This document shows, piece by piece, positions 39,090 through 47,131 of a DNA stretch of 64,000 nt; within the stretch, counting starts at the first letter, position 1, and the number at the start of each line of letters is the position of its first letter. The notes under the pieces were generated by a model. It was not told where the DNA came from. It saw only the letters and a list, made by a program, of their open reading frames with translations, and searched no databases. Source of the DNA: Thiorhodococcus drewsii AZ1. GTDB lineage: Bacteria > Pseudomonadota > Gammaproteobacteria > Chromatiales > Chromatiaceae. Location of the stretch: assembly GCF_000224065.1 (NCBI RefSeq), contig NZ_AFWT01000002.1, positions 124,001 through 188,000 of the forward strand. The letters run 5' to 3'. The translations under genes and the position numbers were made by a program.

Positions 39090-39668
39090 TCAGTTCAGTT
39101 TCTCCGACTCGCGCTTGAGCGCAGCGAGAACGGCAAAGGGATGTTCATCCCGTCCATCGCTCGCCTCCGCCTCAGACGCCTTCTCACCGACACCGGAGGC
39201 GGCACCCTCATCGACGGGATGCCCCGGAGGGAGGCAGGCACCCGGCGCGTGCCGAGGAACGATCGGAATGGAGAGCAGCAGCTCATCCTCGATAAAATCG
39301 AGCAGACGCATCGAATCGTCCTCGACGACCAATACATCCAACTCATCCCCCAGCGCGTTCGCCACGTGGTCGTTAGGCGCCAGGGCCACGCGCGGCGCGG
39401 CCTCGACATCGACCAACAGGTTTCCCATACAGCGCTGGCAAACGAGTTTGAGCTGGGCTCGAATCTGGCCAGAGACCAGAAACCGCCCCGCCTCATCCCG
39501 CCCGAAATCGAGACGATAGGAGACCAACGAAGGCCCCGACTCGCCTTCGGAATCGACGACCGCCGCCACAACGCGCGGCAGATCGCTCAAGGCGACACGG
39601 CCAACGAACGAGAGGCCGCCTTTCGCCGCGCGCCAGGGGTCGAGATGCTCGGGGAGGGATTCCGACAT
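39090..39668 (-). CDS. yceD: YceD family protein (DUF177)
   Basis: 192-residue member of the YceD/DUF177 family, nearly always encoded directly before rpmF and thought to act in 23S rRNA or large-subunit maturation. Typical features: N-terminus SLPEHLDPWRAAKGGLSFVG, the Cys pair CQRCMGNLLVDVEA, and the acidic FIEDELLLSIPIVPRH. Its first gene position and the promoter-like boxes only a few bases ahead of the ATG suggest a very short leader. No Shine-Dalgarno is seen. Confidence 0.92.
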   Translation of the reverse strand: MSESLPEHLDPWRAAKGGLSFVGRVALSDLPRVVAAVVDSEGESGPSLVSYRLDFGRDEAGRFLVSGQIRAQLKLVCQRCMGNLLVDVEAAPRVALAPNDHVANALGDELDVLVVEDDSMRLLDFIEDELLLSIPIVPRHAPGACLPPGHPVDEGAASGVGEKASEAEASDGRDEHPFAVLAALKRESEKLN

Positions 39669-39677
39669 AAGCCGGCA

Positions 39678-39707
39678 AAGTTAACCGATCAGGACTGACC
39701 GAGTCAA
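39678..39707 (-). promoter_or_regulatory. Candidate sigma-70 promoter for yceD-rpmF-plsX
   Basis: On the minus strand TTGACT (39707-39702) and TAACTT (39683-39678) are separated by 18 bases. The expected start of transcription, about 39671, is only some three bases from the yceD ATG at 39668, which would mean a near-leaderless mRNA. Confidence 0.4.
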
Positions 39708-39847
39708 TTGAAGCGCATCAATCCAAACAAGATTTTGAGACAAAGCTTGTGCAGCCAAACCCGTCTCACACGGCGCGGGGATCGAGCCCGCGTGATCGCG
39801 GCTCAAAGGACGTGGACGACAGAGGCGCGGGAGCCTTTGCTTTGGGC

Positions 39848-39898
39848 AAAAAAAAATCCCCGCCCTCTTCGCCGGAGTCGATGGCGAAGCGGAGGGGA
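39848..39898 (-). terminator. Strong intrinsic terminator upstream of yceD
   Basis: On the minus strand a stem of about 15 bp (CTTCGCC core at 39867-39873 with 39883-39889, extended by C-G, U-G and A-U pairs to 39857 and 39898) precedes nine consecutive T. It ends a minus-strand transcript that cannot be the fab operon, since the operon starts downstream of it. Confidence 0.85.
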
Positions 39899-40006
39899 AG
39901 TTCAAGTGTTACCGCACTCTATGAAGTATTGGATCTGAATCCATCCGCAACCTTCGCGCCCCTCAAGCCCGAAGGCCCCGAGGCATGACACGCGACTACG
40001 GCGTGC
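39848..40006 (-). ncRNA. Possible small RNA ending at the isolated terminator
   Basis: About 160 bases lie between a TATTAT box (40017-40012, minus strand) and the strong terminator at 39848-39898. The stretch contains no convincing reading frame and is less GC-rich than its surroundings (about 39905-39955). No -35 box was recognised. The alternative is a long 3-prime UTR of the response regulator gene at 40381-40998. No known RNA family was recognised. Confidence 0.3.
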
Positions 40007-40380
40007 GGTTTATAATAAATAGCTCGGCGACGAATCGTCCGATGCTCCTCCTCGTCTTCTTCTCGTTAAATCTCTTGCTGCGCCCGTCACAGCCAAACCA
40101 GGCGCCTGATGGCGATACCCTGGGATCTGTCAACTGCAGGAATCACATTTCTGCAATTCCCTTCGAATTGCGAGGCAGAATAATCGACGAACGGCAACCG
40201 AGATATCCGTAGGACCACTCAGTTTCCGGTGCGCGCTAGAGATCGAGCCATTCCGGCCAGCCAGGGCGGAAGATCAAACCGAAGAGGAATCGGGAGGTAC
40301 GAGGGCAATGCCGAAAGCACGGAGCCAGACGCCCCGATCGCCATGAGGAGCCTGGAGCCTGGGACGGCCCCAGATCATTT
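39900..40380. other. Intergenic region with no recognised gene
   Basis: Apart from the small-RNA candidate at its lower end, this stretch holds one clear hairpin (GCAATTC at 40153-40159 with GAATTGC at 40165-40171, 5-base loop). A 75-codon plus-strand frame at 39985-40212 has no recognisable homology and no Shine-Dalgarno; I do not call it. Confidence 0.5.
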
Positions 40381-40998
40381 TTAGGGTGAGCGAACCGGAC
40401 AGACTGCCGCCATGCGGCAGAGTTCGGCCAAATTGGACGCCTGCATCTTCTCCATCATACGCGCGCGGTGATTCTCGACCGTGCGCGGACTGATCCCCAG
40501 GTGACGCGCGATATCCTTGTTCGTCATCCCCTGGGTGGTGAGCAGCAGGACTTCGTGCTCGCGCGGGGTCAGCAGGCGAAAGCGCTCCAGAATCCCCTCC
40601 TCGGAGGCGGCCGTCTCGCGCCGCTTGCGATTCTCGGCAAAGGCCGCCTCGACCCGCTTCAAGAGGATATCGGTACTGGCCGGCTTTTCGAGGAAGTCGA
40701 TAGCGCCACCCTGAATGGCACGCACCGTCGTCGGCACGTCGCCAAAGGCGGAGAGAAAAATGATGGGCAGCAGGCTGCCACGCTCCAACAAGGCGTTCTG
40801 TAGATCGAGCCCAGTCATCTCGGGCATACGCTGATCGAGCAGCAGACAGCCTTGATCTTGTGGAGAAAAGGCATCGAGGAAGGCTGCGGCGGAGGCGAAG
40901 CTCCTGGCCCGATACCCGGCGAGATCAAGGATGAGCGTCAGCGAATCGCGCATGCCCTGATCGTCATCCACGATGAAAACGGTCTGTACATCTGTCAT
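40381..40998 (-). CDS. FixJ/LuxR-type response regulator, orphan
   Basis: 205 residues from the ATG at 40998 (MTDVQTVFIVDDDQGMRDSL). Receiver domain with acidic pair at DDDQ, phospho-Asp in CLLLDQRMPEMTG and Lys in DFLEKPAS, then a linker and a LuxR/GerE helix-turn-helix (LTPREHEVLLLTTQGMTNKD, GISPRTVENHRARMMEKM). This is the FixJ/TodT subgroup, usually paired with a PAS-containing kinase and often serving redox, tetrathionate or C4-acid sensing. No kinase gene lies nearby. Upstream is the heptad-repeat region shared with folK. Confidence 0.92.
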   Translation of the reverse strand: MTDVQTVFIVDDDQGMRDSLTLILDLAGYRARSFASAAAFLDAFSPQDQGCLLLDQRMPEMTGLDLQNALLERGSLLPIIFLSAFGDVPTTVRAIQGGAIDFLEKPASTDILLKRVEAAFAENRKRRETAASEEGILERFRLLTPREHEVLLLTTQGMTNKDIARHLGISPRTVENHRARMMEKMQASNLAELCRMAAVCPVRSP

Positions 40999-41111
40999 TC
41001 CATTGGCCCCTGGACGCGAAGCTGCAAGCGAAGCACATCCTATCGCAAGGTAGATCAAAACATCCTGCTATTGTCGCAAACACTGCTACGCTTGTGACCC
41101 TCGACACACGA

Positions 41112-41164
41112 CCAGCGGCCAGCGGCCAGCGGCCAGCGGCCAGCGGCCAGCGGCCAGCGGCCAG
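41112..41164 (+). repeat. Heptanucleotide tandem repeat, seven CCAGCGG units
   Basis: Seven exact copies of CCAGCGG (41112-41160) and a partial CCAG stand in the divergent gap between the response regulator and folK. The unit belongs to the same CCAGC-core family as the arrays before trkA. Confidence 0.95.
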
Positions 41165-41221
41165 GATGATCGCACCAGCGAACGATCCAATCTAAAGTTG
41201 CCCCAGACGACAAGAAGCGCC

Positions 41222-41758
41222 ATGACATCCCAGACCACGGCTTTCATCGCAATCGGCTCGAACATCGAGCCGGAGCACCATATCGAGCAGAGCCTCGCGC
41301 GGCTGAACGCGCTCCCGGGCACGCAGATCCAGCGCTGCTCCTCATGGTATCGGACCAAGGCCTGGGGCATCGAGGAGCAGCCGGATTTCGTCAACCTCGT
41401 GGTCGAATTGAGCACGCCACTGAGCCCGAGCGCCCTACTGAACGAGACGCAAGGGATCGAGTCCGATCTCGGCCGCGTACGTCATCTCAAGAATGGCCCG
41501 AGAACCATCGATCTGGATATTCTGATCTTCGGCGATCGGGTGATCGAGGAAGCCGACCTGCGCATTCCGCATCCTGGGCTCGCGCAGCGCGATTTCATGT
41601 TGATCCCGTTGATCGAGATCGCCCCGGACACCCTGCACCCGGTCCAGGGGTGCAGGATGAGCGCGCTGACCGATGAGATCATCTATCGCCAAATACTGGA
41701 ATCGATCAGGCCCGGGGATAGAGCTCCGGAAGCGGCCCCTCATCCCCTTCATCCATAA
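41222..41758 (+). CDS. folK: 6-hydroxymethyl-7,8-dihydropterin pyrophosphokinase
   Basis: Transfers pyrophosphate from ATP to the pterin in folate synthesis. From the ATG at 41222 it has 178 residues: FIAIGSNIEPEHHIEQSL, then the KNGPRTIDLDILIFGD signature with its magnesium-binding Asp pair, and LRIPHPGLAQRDFMLIPL. A TTG at 41198 would add eight unconserved residues. It converges on batD with a 53-bp coding overlap (41706-41758). Confidence 0.96.
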   Translation: MTSQTTAFIAIGSNIEPEHHIEQSLARLNALPGTQIQRCSSWYRTKAWGIEEQPDFVNLVVELSTPLSPSALLNETQGIESDLGRVRHLKNGPRTIDLDILIFGDRVIEEADLRIPHPGLAQRDFMLIPLIEIAPDTLHPVQGCRMSALTDEIIYRQILESIRPGDRAPEAAPHPLHP

Positions 41759-43541
41759 GCGCGCCGGCCCGATCGAGCAGCGGACCAAGACGACTCCAAA
41801 CGGCGCTCCCATCCCAGCTTGAGCCGGGCGGCGCATAGATGGCGCGATCGATCTCGGTCAGGACCTCCAGCGCATCCGCGTCATCGAACCGTAGCGCGAG
41901 CGCATTCAATCCGTTGGGCGACGCCTCGCCCCACATCGCCTGCCCCCAGAGGATGAGCGCCTGACGCGCCGCGCGCGGGTCATTATCCAGACATGCCTTC
42001 TCGATTCGACGTCGAGCGGCGGAGCGATCGAGACCGCGCAGCCCACCGATGCTCGGGCTCAACTTGGCGGAATCCCGAGCCGAGTCCCGTCTGACGCGCC
42101 GCTCGCGCAGCCACCAGACCAGTGTCGCGAGCCAGGCGAACCCAAAGCCTCCGGCCAGCCAGGGCCAGATTCCACTCCCCGTACCCGAGCCAGGCGACTG
42201 TGCCGGAGCCGGAACCATCACCGCAGGAGACTTGGGCTCGGGCGCAGCGGTGGTCGGCTCGGCCGTCTGAGAGCTGCCAACCGGCGGGGGTTGCACGTCA
42301 GGTGCCGGACTGGGAGCCGGCCCGCCGGCGACCTCGACCGTGCGCGCCGGAACCACCGCTACGCGCGGCAGGTCGGCCTTGGTATCCCACCAGGGCAGAC
42401 GGATCTCGGGTAGCGTCAGACGGCCCGCACGGGTCGGTACGATGGCGGTCTTGAAGGTCTTGACAGCGGTCGGCGCCGCCGTCCCTGCCAGATCCTCGCT
42501 CTTGGGCTGATCGGGATAGACCTGAGCGCCTTCCAGGGTTCCAGTATCCAGATTGGGCAACTGGGCCGAGGTGGCGCCCTCGACCGTCAGGGTCAGGGTG
42601 CGTGTCACCGGCTCGCCGACCTTGAAGACCGGAGGATTCGGTGTCCATTCGTCGGCGATCTGCACCGAGGTCGCCGGCAACCAGATGGAGCCCGACTCCG
42701 CAGGCTGGGGGCGCACCTCAAGCGTCACGTCGTCCGCCCGCTCGATGATCCGACGGGTCGACTGACCGAACCCGGCGATATTGGGAAAGCCCTGGAACAT
42801 GCTCCCACCGAAGGCCTCGTCCAGATCGGCGAATGGATCGCGCCGCGCACGACGACTGGTGTCGAGCACCATGGCTTCCAATCGCGGCGAGGCGATGGTC
42901 AGGGGTCCGCTCTGTAATGGCGTCACCCGGTAGCGGCGCTCGATGACGCGATAGAGCACGCCGTCGACGTATTCGTCGTAGCTGCGGTCGTCGCCGACCT
43001 GCTGGATGGTCGCATTCTCTGCGACAGGATCGGACAATGCGGCCCGCTGTGGCGGCTGGCGGAAATAGACCTTGATTCGATAATCGAATGCCTGCTGAAC
43101 GTAAGGGGTGTGTTCGCTCACCTCCTCCTTGAGGAACAGCGGTTTGTTTCCCGTGCTCGCGATATTGGCCGAACCCGTCACCACCTCGACGGTGACCGGC
43201 TGACTCTGGCTCTGTCCCAGGGTAAGCGACGGAATCCTGAGCACGCCGGGGTGCTTGGGCGCCAACTCGATCGTCCATTCCCGCGTGCTCGACATCCGAC
43301 CGTTGACGATACTGGTGGTCTTGCTCTGTCCACGGCTCAGGATGTCGAAATCGCGACTCAGAGGCGAAAGATCCGGTTCGCCTTGGGTATCGCCCTCGGC
43401 CACCAGTTGCAGACTGACGGTCTCGTTGGCATTGATGCGCGTGCGATCGACCCGTGCCGTCAGATCGGCGGCCTGAACAGCGAGTCCAATCGACAGCAGC
43501 AGCACGCCTAACGCCGCGCGCAAAAGCGGTGTGTTCAGCAT
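41706..43541 (-). CDS. batD: BatD-like protein, exported and membrane-anchored
   Basis: 611 residues with a signal peptide (ALGVLLLSIGLAVQAA), an extended beta-rich periplasmic part containing repeated immunoglobulin-like segments (WTIELAPKHPGVLRIPSLTL), a Pro/Ala-rich stretch around 420-455, one membrane segment (WLAGGFGFAWLATLVWWL) and a short cytoplasmic tail. This is the BatD (Bacteroides aerotolerance) layout. It is the last gene of the MoxR/Bat operon and shares one base with the previous gene's stop (TGATG). Function is inferred only from the operon; a role in envelope stress is suggested in other bacteria. Confidence 0.9.
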   Translation of the reverse strand: MLNTPLLRAALGVLLLSIGLAVQAADLTARVDRTRINANETVSLQLVAEGDTQGEPDLSPLSRDFDILSRGQSKTTSIVNGRMSSTREWTIELAPKHPGVLRIPSLTLGQSQSQPVTVEVVTGSANIASTGNKPLFLKEEVSEHTPYVQQAFDYRIKVYFRQPPQRAALSDPVAENATIQQVGDDRSYDEYVDGVLYRVIERRYRVTPLQSGPLTIASPRLEAMVLDTSRRARRDPFADLDEAFGGSMFQGFPNIAGFGQSTRRIIERADDVTLEVRPQPAESGSIWLPATSVQIADEWTPNPPVFKVGEPVTRTLTLTVEGATSAQLPNLDTGTLEGAQVYPDQPKSEDLAGTAAPTAVKTFKTAIVPTRAGRLTLPEIRLPWWDTKADLPRVAVVPARTVEVAGGPAPSPAPDVQPPPVGSSQTAEPTTAAPEPKSPAVMVPAPAQSPGSGTGSGIWPWLAGGFGFAWLATLVWWLRERRVRRDSARDSAKLSPSIGGLRGLDRSAARRRIEKACLDNDPRAARQALILWGQAMWGEASPNGLNALALRFDDADALEVLTEIDRAIYAPPGSSWDGSAVWSRLGPLLDRAGALMDEGDEGPLPELYPRA

Positions 43542-45646
43542 CAGGGTAAACGCCCCTCTCGACGAAGATGTTGTAACAAGAAACGCTGACGCAACAATCC
43601 GGCCGGATCGTCTGGAACGCTGCGCAATTGGGCCTCCATCGCCTGCTGACGCTCGCGCTCGGCAGGCGTCAGATCATCCAGGCCAGACCCTGACTTGGAC
43701 GCGTCCTGCTCGGAGTCCGGGTCGGATTGCGCCGCATGCAATCGACGCTGGATCGCTGCGTTCGCGTCAGAGTCTCGATCCGAATCGGCCGATTCATCCG
43801 ACGATGCCCCCAGCGCGTCCTTAGAGAAATCCTCGGCGCTGGGCTTGGATCCGGCCGACCGATCGGCGCCCTGGGACTGATCGCCATCCGCCGCCGATGT
43901 GTCGCTATTCGATTCCGAGCCCTTGGATGACTGCCCCGCCTCGGACTCCTGCGACGACTGATCGGACGGTTCGCCCGCATTCGAGGTTTGTGGGGTCTGC
44001 CCCGAAGCCTTGGATGACTCCTGGTTCTGTGCCTGACTCCCAGATTGGCCATCACTCCCATCAGGCGCCTTGTCCTGGTTCTGGCCAGAATTCTGGTCCG
44101 CGCCAGACTCGCCCGAGCCGGACTGATTCGATTGCGACTGGTCTTGCGCGTCTTCTCCTCCCTGGTCTCCAGCAGATTCGGAACCCTGTTTTGAGTCGCC
44201 CTTCTGCGACGGATCCTGCTGTGACTGGTCTTGCTTCTGCTGAGAGTCCTGCTGACTCGAATCCTGATCCTGGCGCTGTTTCAGGAGCTGCTTGACCAGC
44301 TCGAGATTATGCTTGGCGTCGGCGTGATCCGGGTTCTGTTTCAGTGCGTGCTCGTAGGACTTCACCGCCTCGTCGAGCCGACCGAGCCGCGCCAGCGCAT
44401 TGCCTCGATTGTAATCCGCCTCGGGGCCTTGCAGATTGGCCAGCGATTCCAGCGACTGATCGTAGTGCCCAGCACGATAGTGCGCCGCCGCGCGCCAGGA
44501 CGGGTCGGAAAAACGCTCTGCCGCGCCAGCGGCATCGCCCGCATCGAGCCTGTGCGCGGCCTGCTGATCCGGGCGCGCCCAGAGATCCGACCAACCGAAG
44601 GCGTAGCTCGGCTGCGGCGGCAGGAAACAGACGAGCATCAGCGCCGGCAACAGCCAACCGCGACGGAAGGCCAGTGCCGCCAACGGCAAGACGAGCAGCA
44701 GCAGCCAGGGCCCCTCCTCGCGCCAGCGGTCGGCGATCAGATCGGTCTTCTCGACCGTCGCGTTCAAGGCGGACGTGGAGTCGACGAGTGCCGCCGTATC
44801 CCCCTCGCCAACCTTGGCAACCAGGAAGCGTCCGGCACCGGCACGCGCCAGCTCCTTCAGCCGCTGACTGTCGAGGCGCGCCATAAGGATCCGCCCGTCG
44901 GACGCCTTGAGAAAACCGCCCTGAGGATCCGGCACCGGCGCGCCCTTGGCGGTGCCGACCGCGAGCACGGACAGATGACGTCCCTTGGACGCCAGAGCGT
45001 GCGCCTGTTCCAGCGCGCCGGCCATCGACCCCACGTCGTCCGTCACCAGGATGAGCGTTCCGCCGTTCGACTTGGCGCGATCGAGCATCTCGCCCGCCAG
45101 CTTCAGGGCCAGATCGGTCCGGCGCGGTCCAGGCACCGGGATCAGGTCCGTACTCAACTGGGGCACCTGGGCGGCGATGGTCCGCGCATCCGTGGTCAGG
45201 GGCGACACCACGAAGGGCTCGGAACCGAAGGCGATCAGACCCACCTGCCCCTCTTTGCTCGCCTTGAGCAGATCCTGGATCTCAAAGCGCGCCCGAGCCA
45301 GACGCGAGGGCGCGAGGTCGGCCGCGTTCATCGTCGGGGACAGGTCCAGCAGGATGATCCGCTGCGCAGCGGTCGTGAAGACCGGTTGAGGCAATCGCTC
45401 CCAGACCGGACCGGCGAGTGCGAGCACCACCAGGGCGCTGGCAAGGGTGAACAGGAGCAGCGGCAGACGCCGTCCCGCCCCCGACGTCTCGCCGACCAGA
45501 AGGTGTGGCAACAGATGGGCGTCGACCAGTCCGCCCCAGACCGAGTCGCCGGATCGGCGACGCCAGGCCACAACGGCGATCAGCAAGATCGGCACCAAGG
45601 CGAGAAGCCAGAAGGGTCTCAATAGATGAATGTCGGGCATCGTCAA
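43541..45646 (-). CDS. BatB/BatC-type protein: VWA domain, TPRs and low-complexity tail
   Basis: 701 residues. Two membrane helices frame an N-terminal region, then a von Willebrand factor A domain (IILLDLSPTMNAADLAPSRL; metal site DLSPT, and LILVTDDVGSM), a helix near 305-330, TPR repeats about 370-440 (ADYNRGNALARLGRLDEAVK) and a long Gln/Ser/Asp/Gly-rich disordered tail (about 445-670). It joins what are two proteins, BatB and BatC, in other species. The TTG at 45646 has GGGAGG seven bases upstream; an ATG two codons later is the alternative. 19 bp separate it from batA. Confidence 0.9.
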   Translation of the reverse strand: MTMPDIHLLRPFWLLALVPILLIAVVAWRRRSGDSVWGGLVDAHLLPHLLVGETSGAGRRLPLLLFTLASALVVLALAGPVWERLPQPVFTTAAQRIILLDLSPTMNAADLAPSRLARARFEIQDLLKASKEGQVGLIAFGSEPFVVSPLTTDARTIAAQVPQLSTDLIPVPGPRRTDLALKLAGEMLDRAKSNGGTLILVTDDVGSMAGALEQAHALASKGRHLSVLAVGTAKGAPVPDPQGGFLKASDGRILMARLDSQRLKELARAGAGRFLVAKVGEGDTAALVDSTSALNATVEKTDLIADRWREEGPWLLLLVLPLAALAFRRGWLLPALMLVCFLPPQPSYAFGWSDLWARPDQQAAHRLDAGDAAGAAERFSDPSWRAAAHYRAGHYDQSLESLANLQGPEADYNRGNALARLGRLDEAVKSYEHALKQNPDHADAKHNLELVKQLLKQRQDQDSSQQDSQQKQDQSQQDPSQKGDSKQGSESAGDQGGEDAQDQSQSNQSGSGESGADQNSGQNQDKAPDGSDGQSGSQAQNQESSKASGQTPQTSNAGEPSDQSSQESEAGQSSKGSESNSDTSAADGDQSQGADRSAGSKPSAEDFSKDALGASSDESADSDRDSDANAAIQRRLHAAQSDPDSEQDASKSGSGLDDLTPAERERQQAMEAQLRSVPDDPAGLLRQRFLLQHLRREGRLP

Positions 45647-45665
45647 TCGATGACCTCCCTAGAAA

Positions 45666-46646
45666 TCAGACACGACGAACGGCCGCGTTCAGCGCCAGCC
45701 CGGTCGCCAACATCAGGGCGAGCGCGGCCGGCCAGACGAAGAGCGCGCGCTGAGGCCGATAGGTCCGCTCGTCCCGCTGGTTGGGTTCGAGCCGATCGAG
45801 TTCGGCATAGATAGACTCCAGCTGCTCGCGATTGGTCGCGGCGAAGAAGCGGCCACCGCCGATCTTGGCGATCTCCTTGAGCGTGCTCGGATCGAAGTCC
45901 GACCCTTGTCGCACCAGGCGCATGCCGAAAGGCGTGCGGATACCGACATCGCCACCACCGATGCCGATGGTGTAGATGCGCACCCCGGCCTGGGCGGCCA
46001 GCTTCGCCGCCGCGATCGGGTCGAGCGCGCCCGCCGTATTCTCGCCGTCGGTGAGCAGGATCAGTACGCGATTGCCCTCGGGCTGGTCGCGCAGACGCTT
46101 CACCGCCAGCGCGATGGCGTCCCCGATCGCCGTCTCGCGACCCGCCAATCCGACCACGGCCTCGCGCAGCATGGTCGCAACCGTCTCAGCGTCGAAGGTC
46201 ATGGGCGTCTGCAGATAGGCCTGGGAGCCGAAGAGGATGAGCCCGAGTCGATCCTCGGCGCGACGCTCGATGAAACGCGAGGCCACCGCCTGGACCGCCG
46301 CCAGTCGCGAAACGGCGTGTCCGTTCAGCTCGTAGTCATCCTGTTCCATGCTGCCCGAGATATCGACCGCCAGCATCAGGTCGCGCCCGGCGATCGGCAG
46401 TCCGATCGGATCGCCGACCCATTGTGGCCGCGCCGCCGCCAGCACCAGCAAGCCCCAGGCCAGCAGTGCAACACCGACCCGCCAGCGCGAAATCCGGCCA
46501 GGTCGAGACGTGGTTTCCAGGGCGAGACGACGGTAGAAAGGCAGACGCAATGCGGCGCCCGCCTCCTCGGACGCACGCGGCAGAAATCGAGCCAGCAGGG
46601 GCAGCGGCAGCGTGGCAAGCACCCAGGGCCAGTCCAGTTGAATCAT
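45666..46646 (-). CDS. batA: BatA-like VWA-domain membrane protein
   Basis: 326 residues from the ATG at 46646 (MIQLDWPWVLATLPLPLLAR). A membrane helix near 60-75 precedes a von Willebrand A domain with a complete metal-ion site: DISGS in LMLAVDISGSMEQDDYELN, Thr in GRETAIGDAIALAV and Asp in ILLTDGENTAG. A final membrane helix (LFVWPAALALMLATGLALNA) anchors the C-terminus. Its start overlaps the DUF4381 stop by ATGA. Confidence 0.92.
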   Translation of the reverse strand: MIQLDWPWVLATLPLPLLARFLPRASEEAGAALRLPFYRRLALETTSRPGRISRWRVGVALLAWGLLVLAAARPQWVGDPIGLPIAGRDLMLAVDISGSMEQDDYELNGHAVSRLAAVQAVASRFIERRAEDRLGLILFGSQAYLQTPMTFDAETVATMLREAVVGLAGRETAIGDAIALAVKRLRDQPEGNRVLILLTDGENTAGALDPIAAAKLAAQAGVRIYTIGIGGGDVGIRTPFGMRLVRQGSDFDPSTLKEIAKIGGGRFFAATNREQLESIYAELDRLEPNQRDERTYRPQRALFVWPAALALMLATGLALNAAVRRV

Positions 46647-47131
46647 GATGCAGCCTCCGCGTTGGCGCGAATCCAGCGCTCGGCGAGCTGGATCAGACCA
46701 TCCGAATCGGTCTTCTCCAAGCACCGGCCGCGAAACGAGACCTTGAGCAGGGCACGCCCCGGTCCATCGCTGAACCCGCCCTCGCCGCCCGTGGCGTCGA
46801 GAAAACCCAGCCAGTCGCGCCCACTGAGTCCGGCGACCCGCTCGCGCGGAAAACGCGCCAGCGCCACACGCCGGAGCAGACGCGATAGCTCGGCGACGAA
46901 ACGACGCTCATCGCCGTCACGCTCCAGGCTCGTGCGCAGCTCGACCAGTTGCGCCAAGGCCGCGCGCGGCATGGCGCGACGTCGCCGCCAATGCCTCAAC
47001 CCGATCGAGGCAACCGCAAGCACCGCGAGCAGCAGGACGAGCAAGGCCCACCAACCGGGCGCAGGCGGCCACCAGCTCACTGGATCGGGCAGATGCCAGT
47101 CGCTCAGACCGGCCAATGGATCGGCATTCAT
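46643..47131 (-). CDS. DUF4381 family membrane protein
   Basis: 162 residues: a short N-terminal segment (LSDWHLPDPVSWWPPAPGWW), one membrane helix (ALLVLLLAVLAVASIGL) and a basic cytoplasmic tail with ELSRLLRRVALARFP. DUF4381 proteins are regular members of MoxR-DUF58-BatA operons; their own activity is unknown. Four-base overlaps on both sides (ATGA) show tight coupling. Confidence 0.9.
   Translation of the reverse strand: MNADPLAGLSDWHLPDPVSWWPPAPGWWALLVLLLAVLAVASIGLRHWRRRRAMPRAALAQLVELRTSLERDGDERRFVAELSRLLRRVALARFPRERVAGLSGRDWLGFLDATGGEGGFSDGPGRALLKVSFRGRCLEKTDSDGLIQLAERWIRANAEAAS

Noticed and set aside
39985-40212. 75-codon plus-strand frame in the intergenic region
   Set aside because: No Shine-Dalgarno, no domain, and composition unlike neighbouring genes.
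44231-45625. 465-codon plus-strand open frame antisense to the BatB/BatC gene
   Set aside because: Arg/Gln-rich nonsense translation opposite a well-supported VWA/TPR protein.
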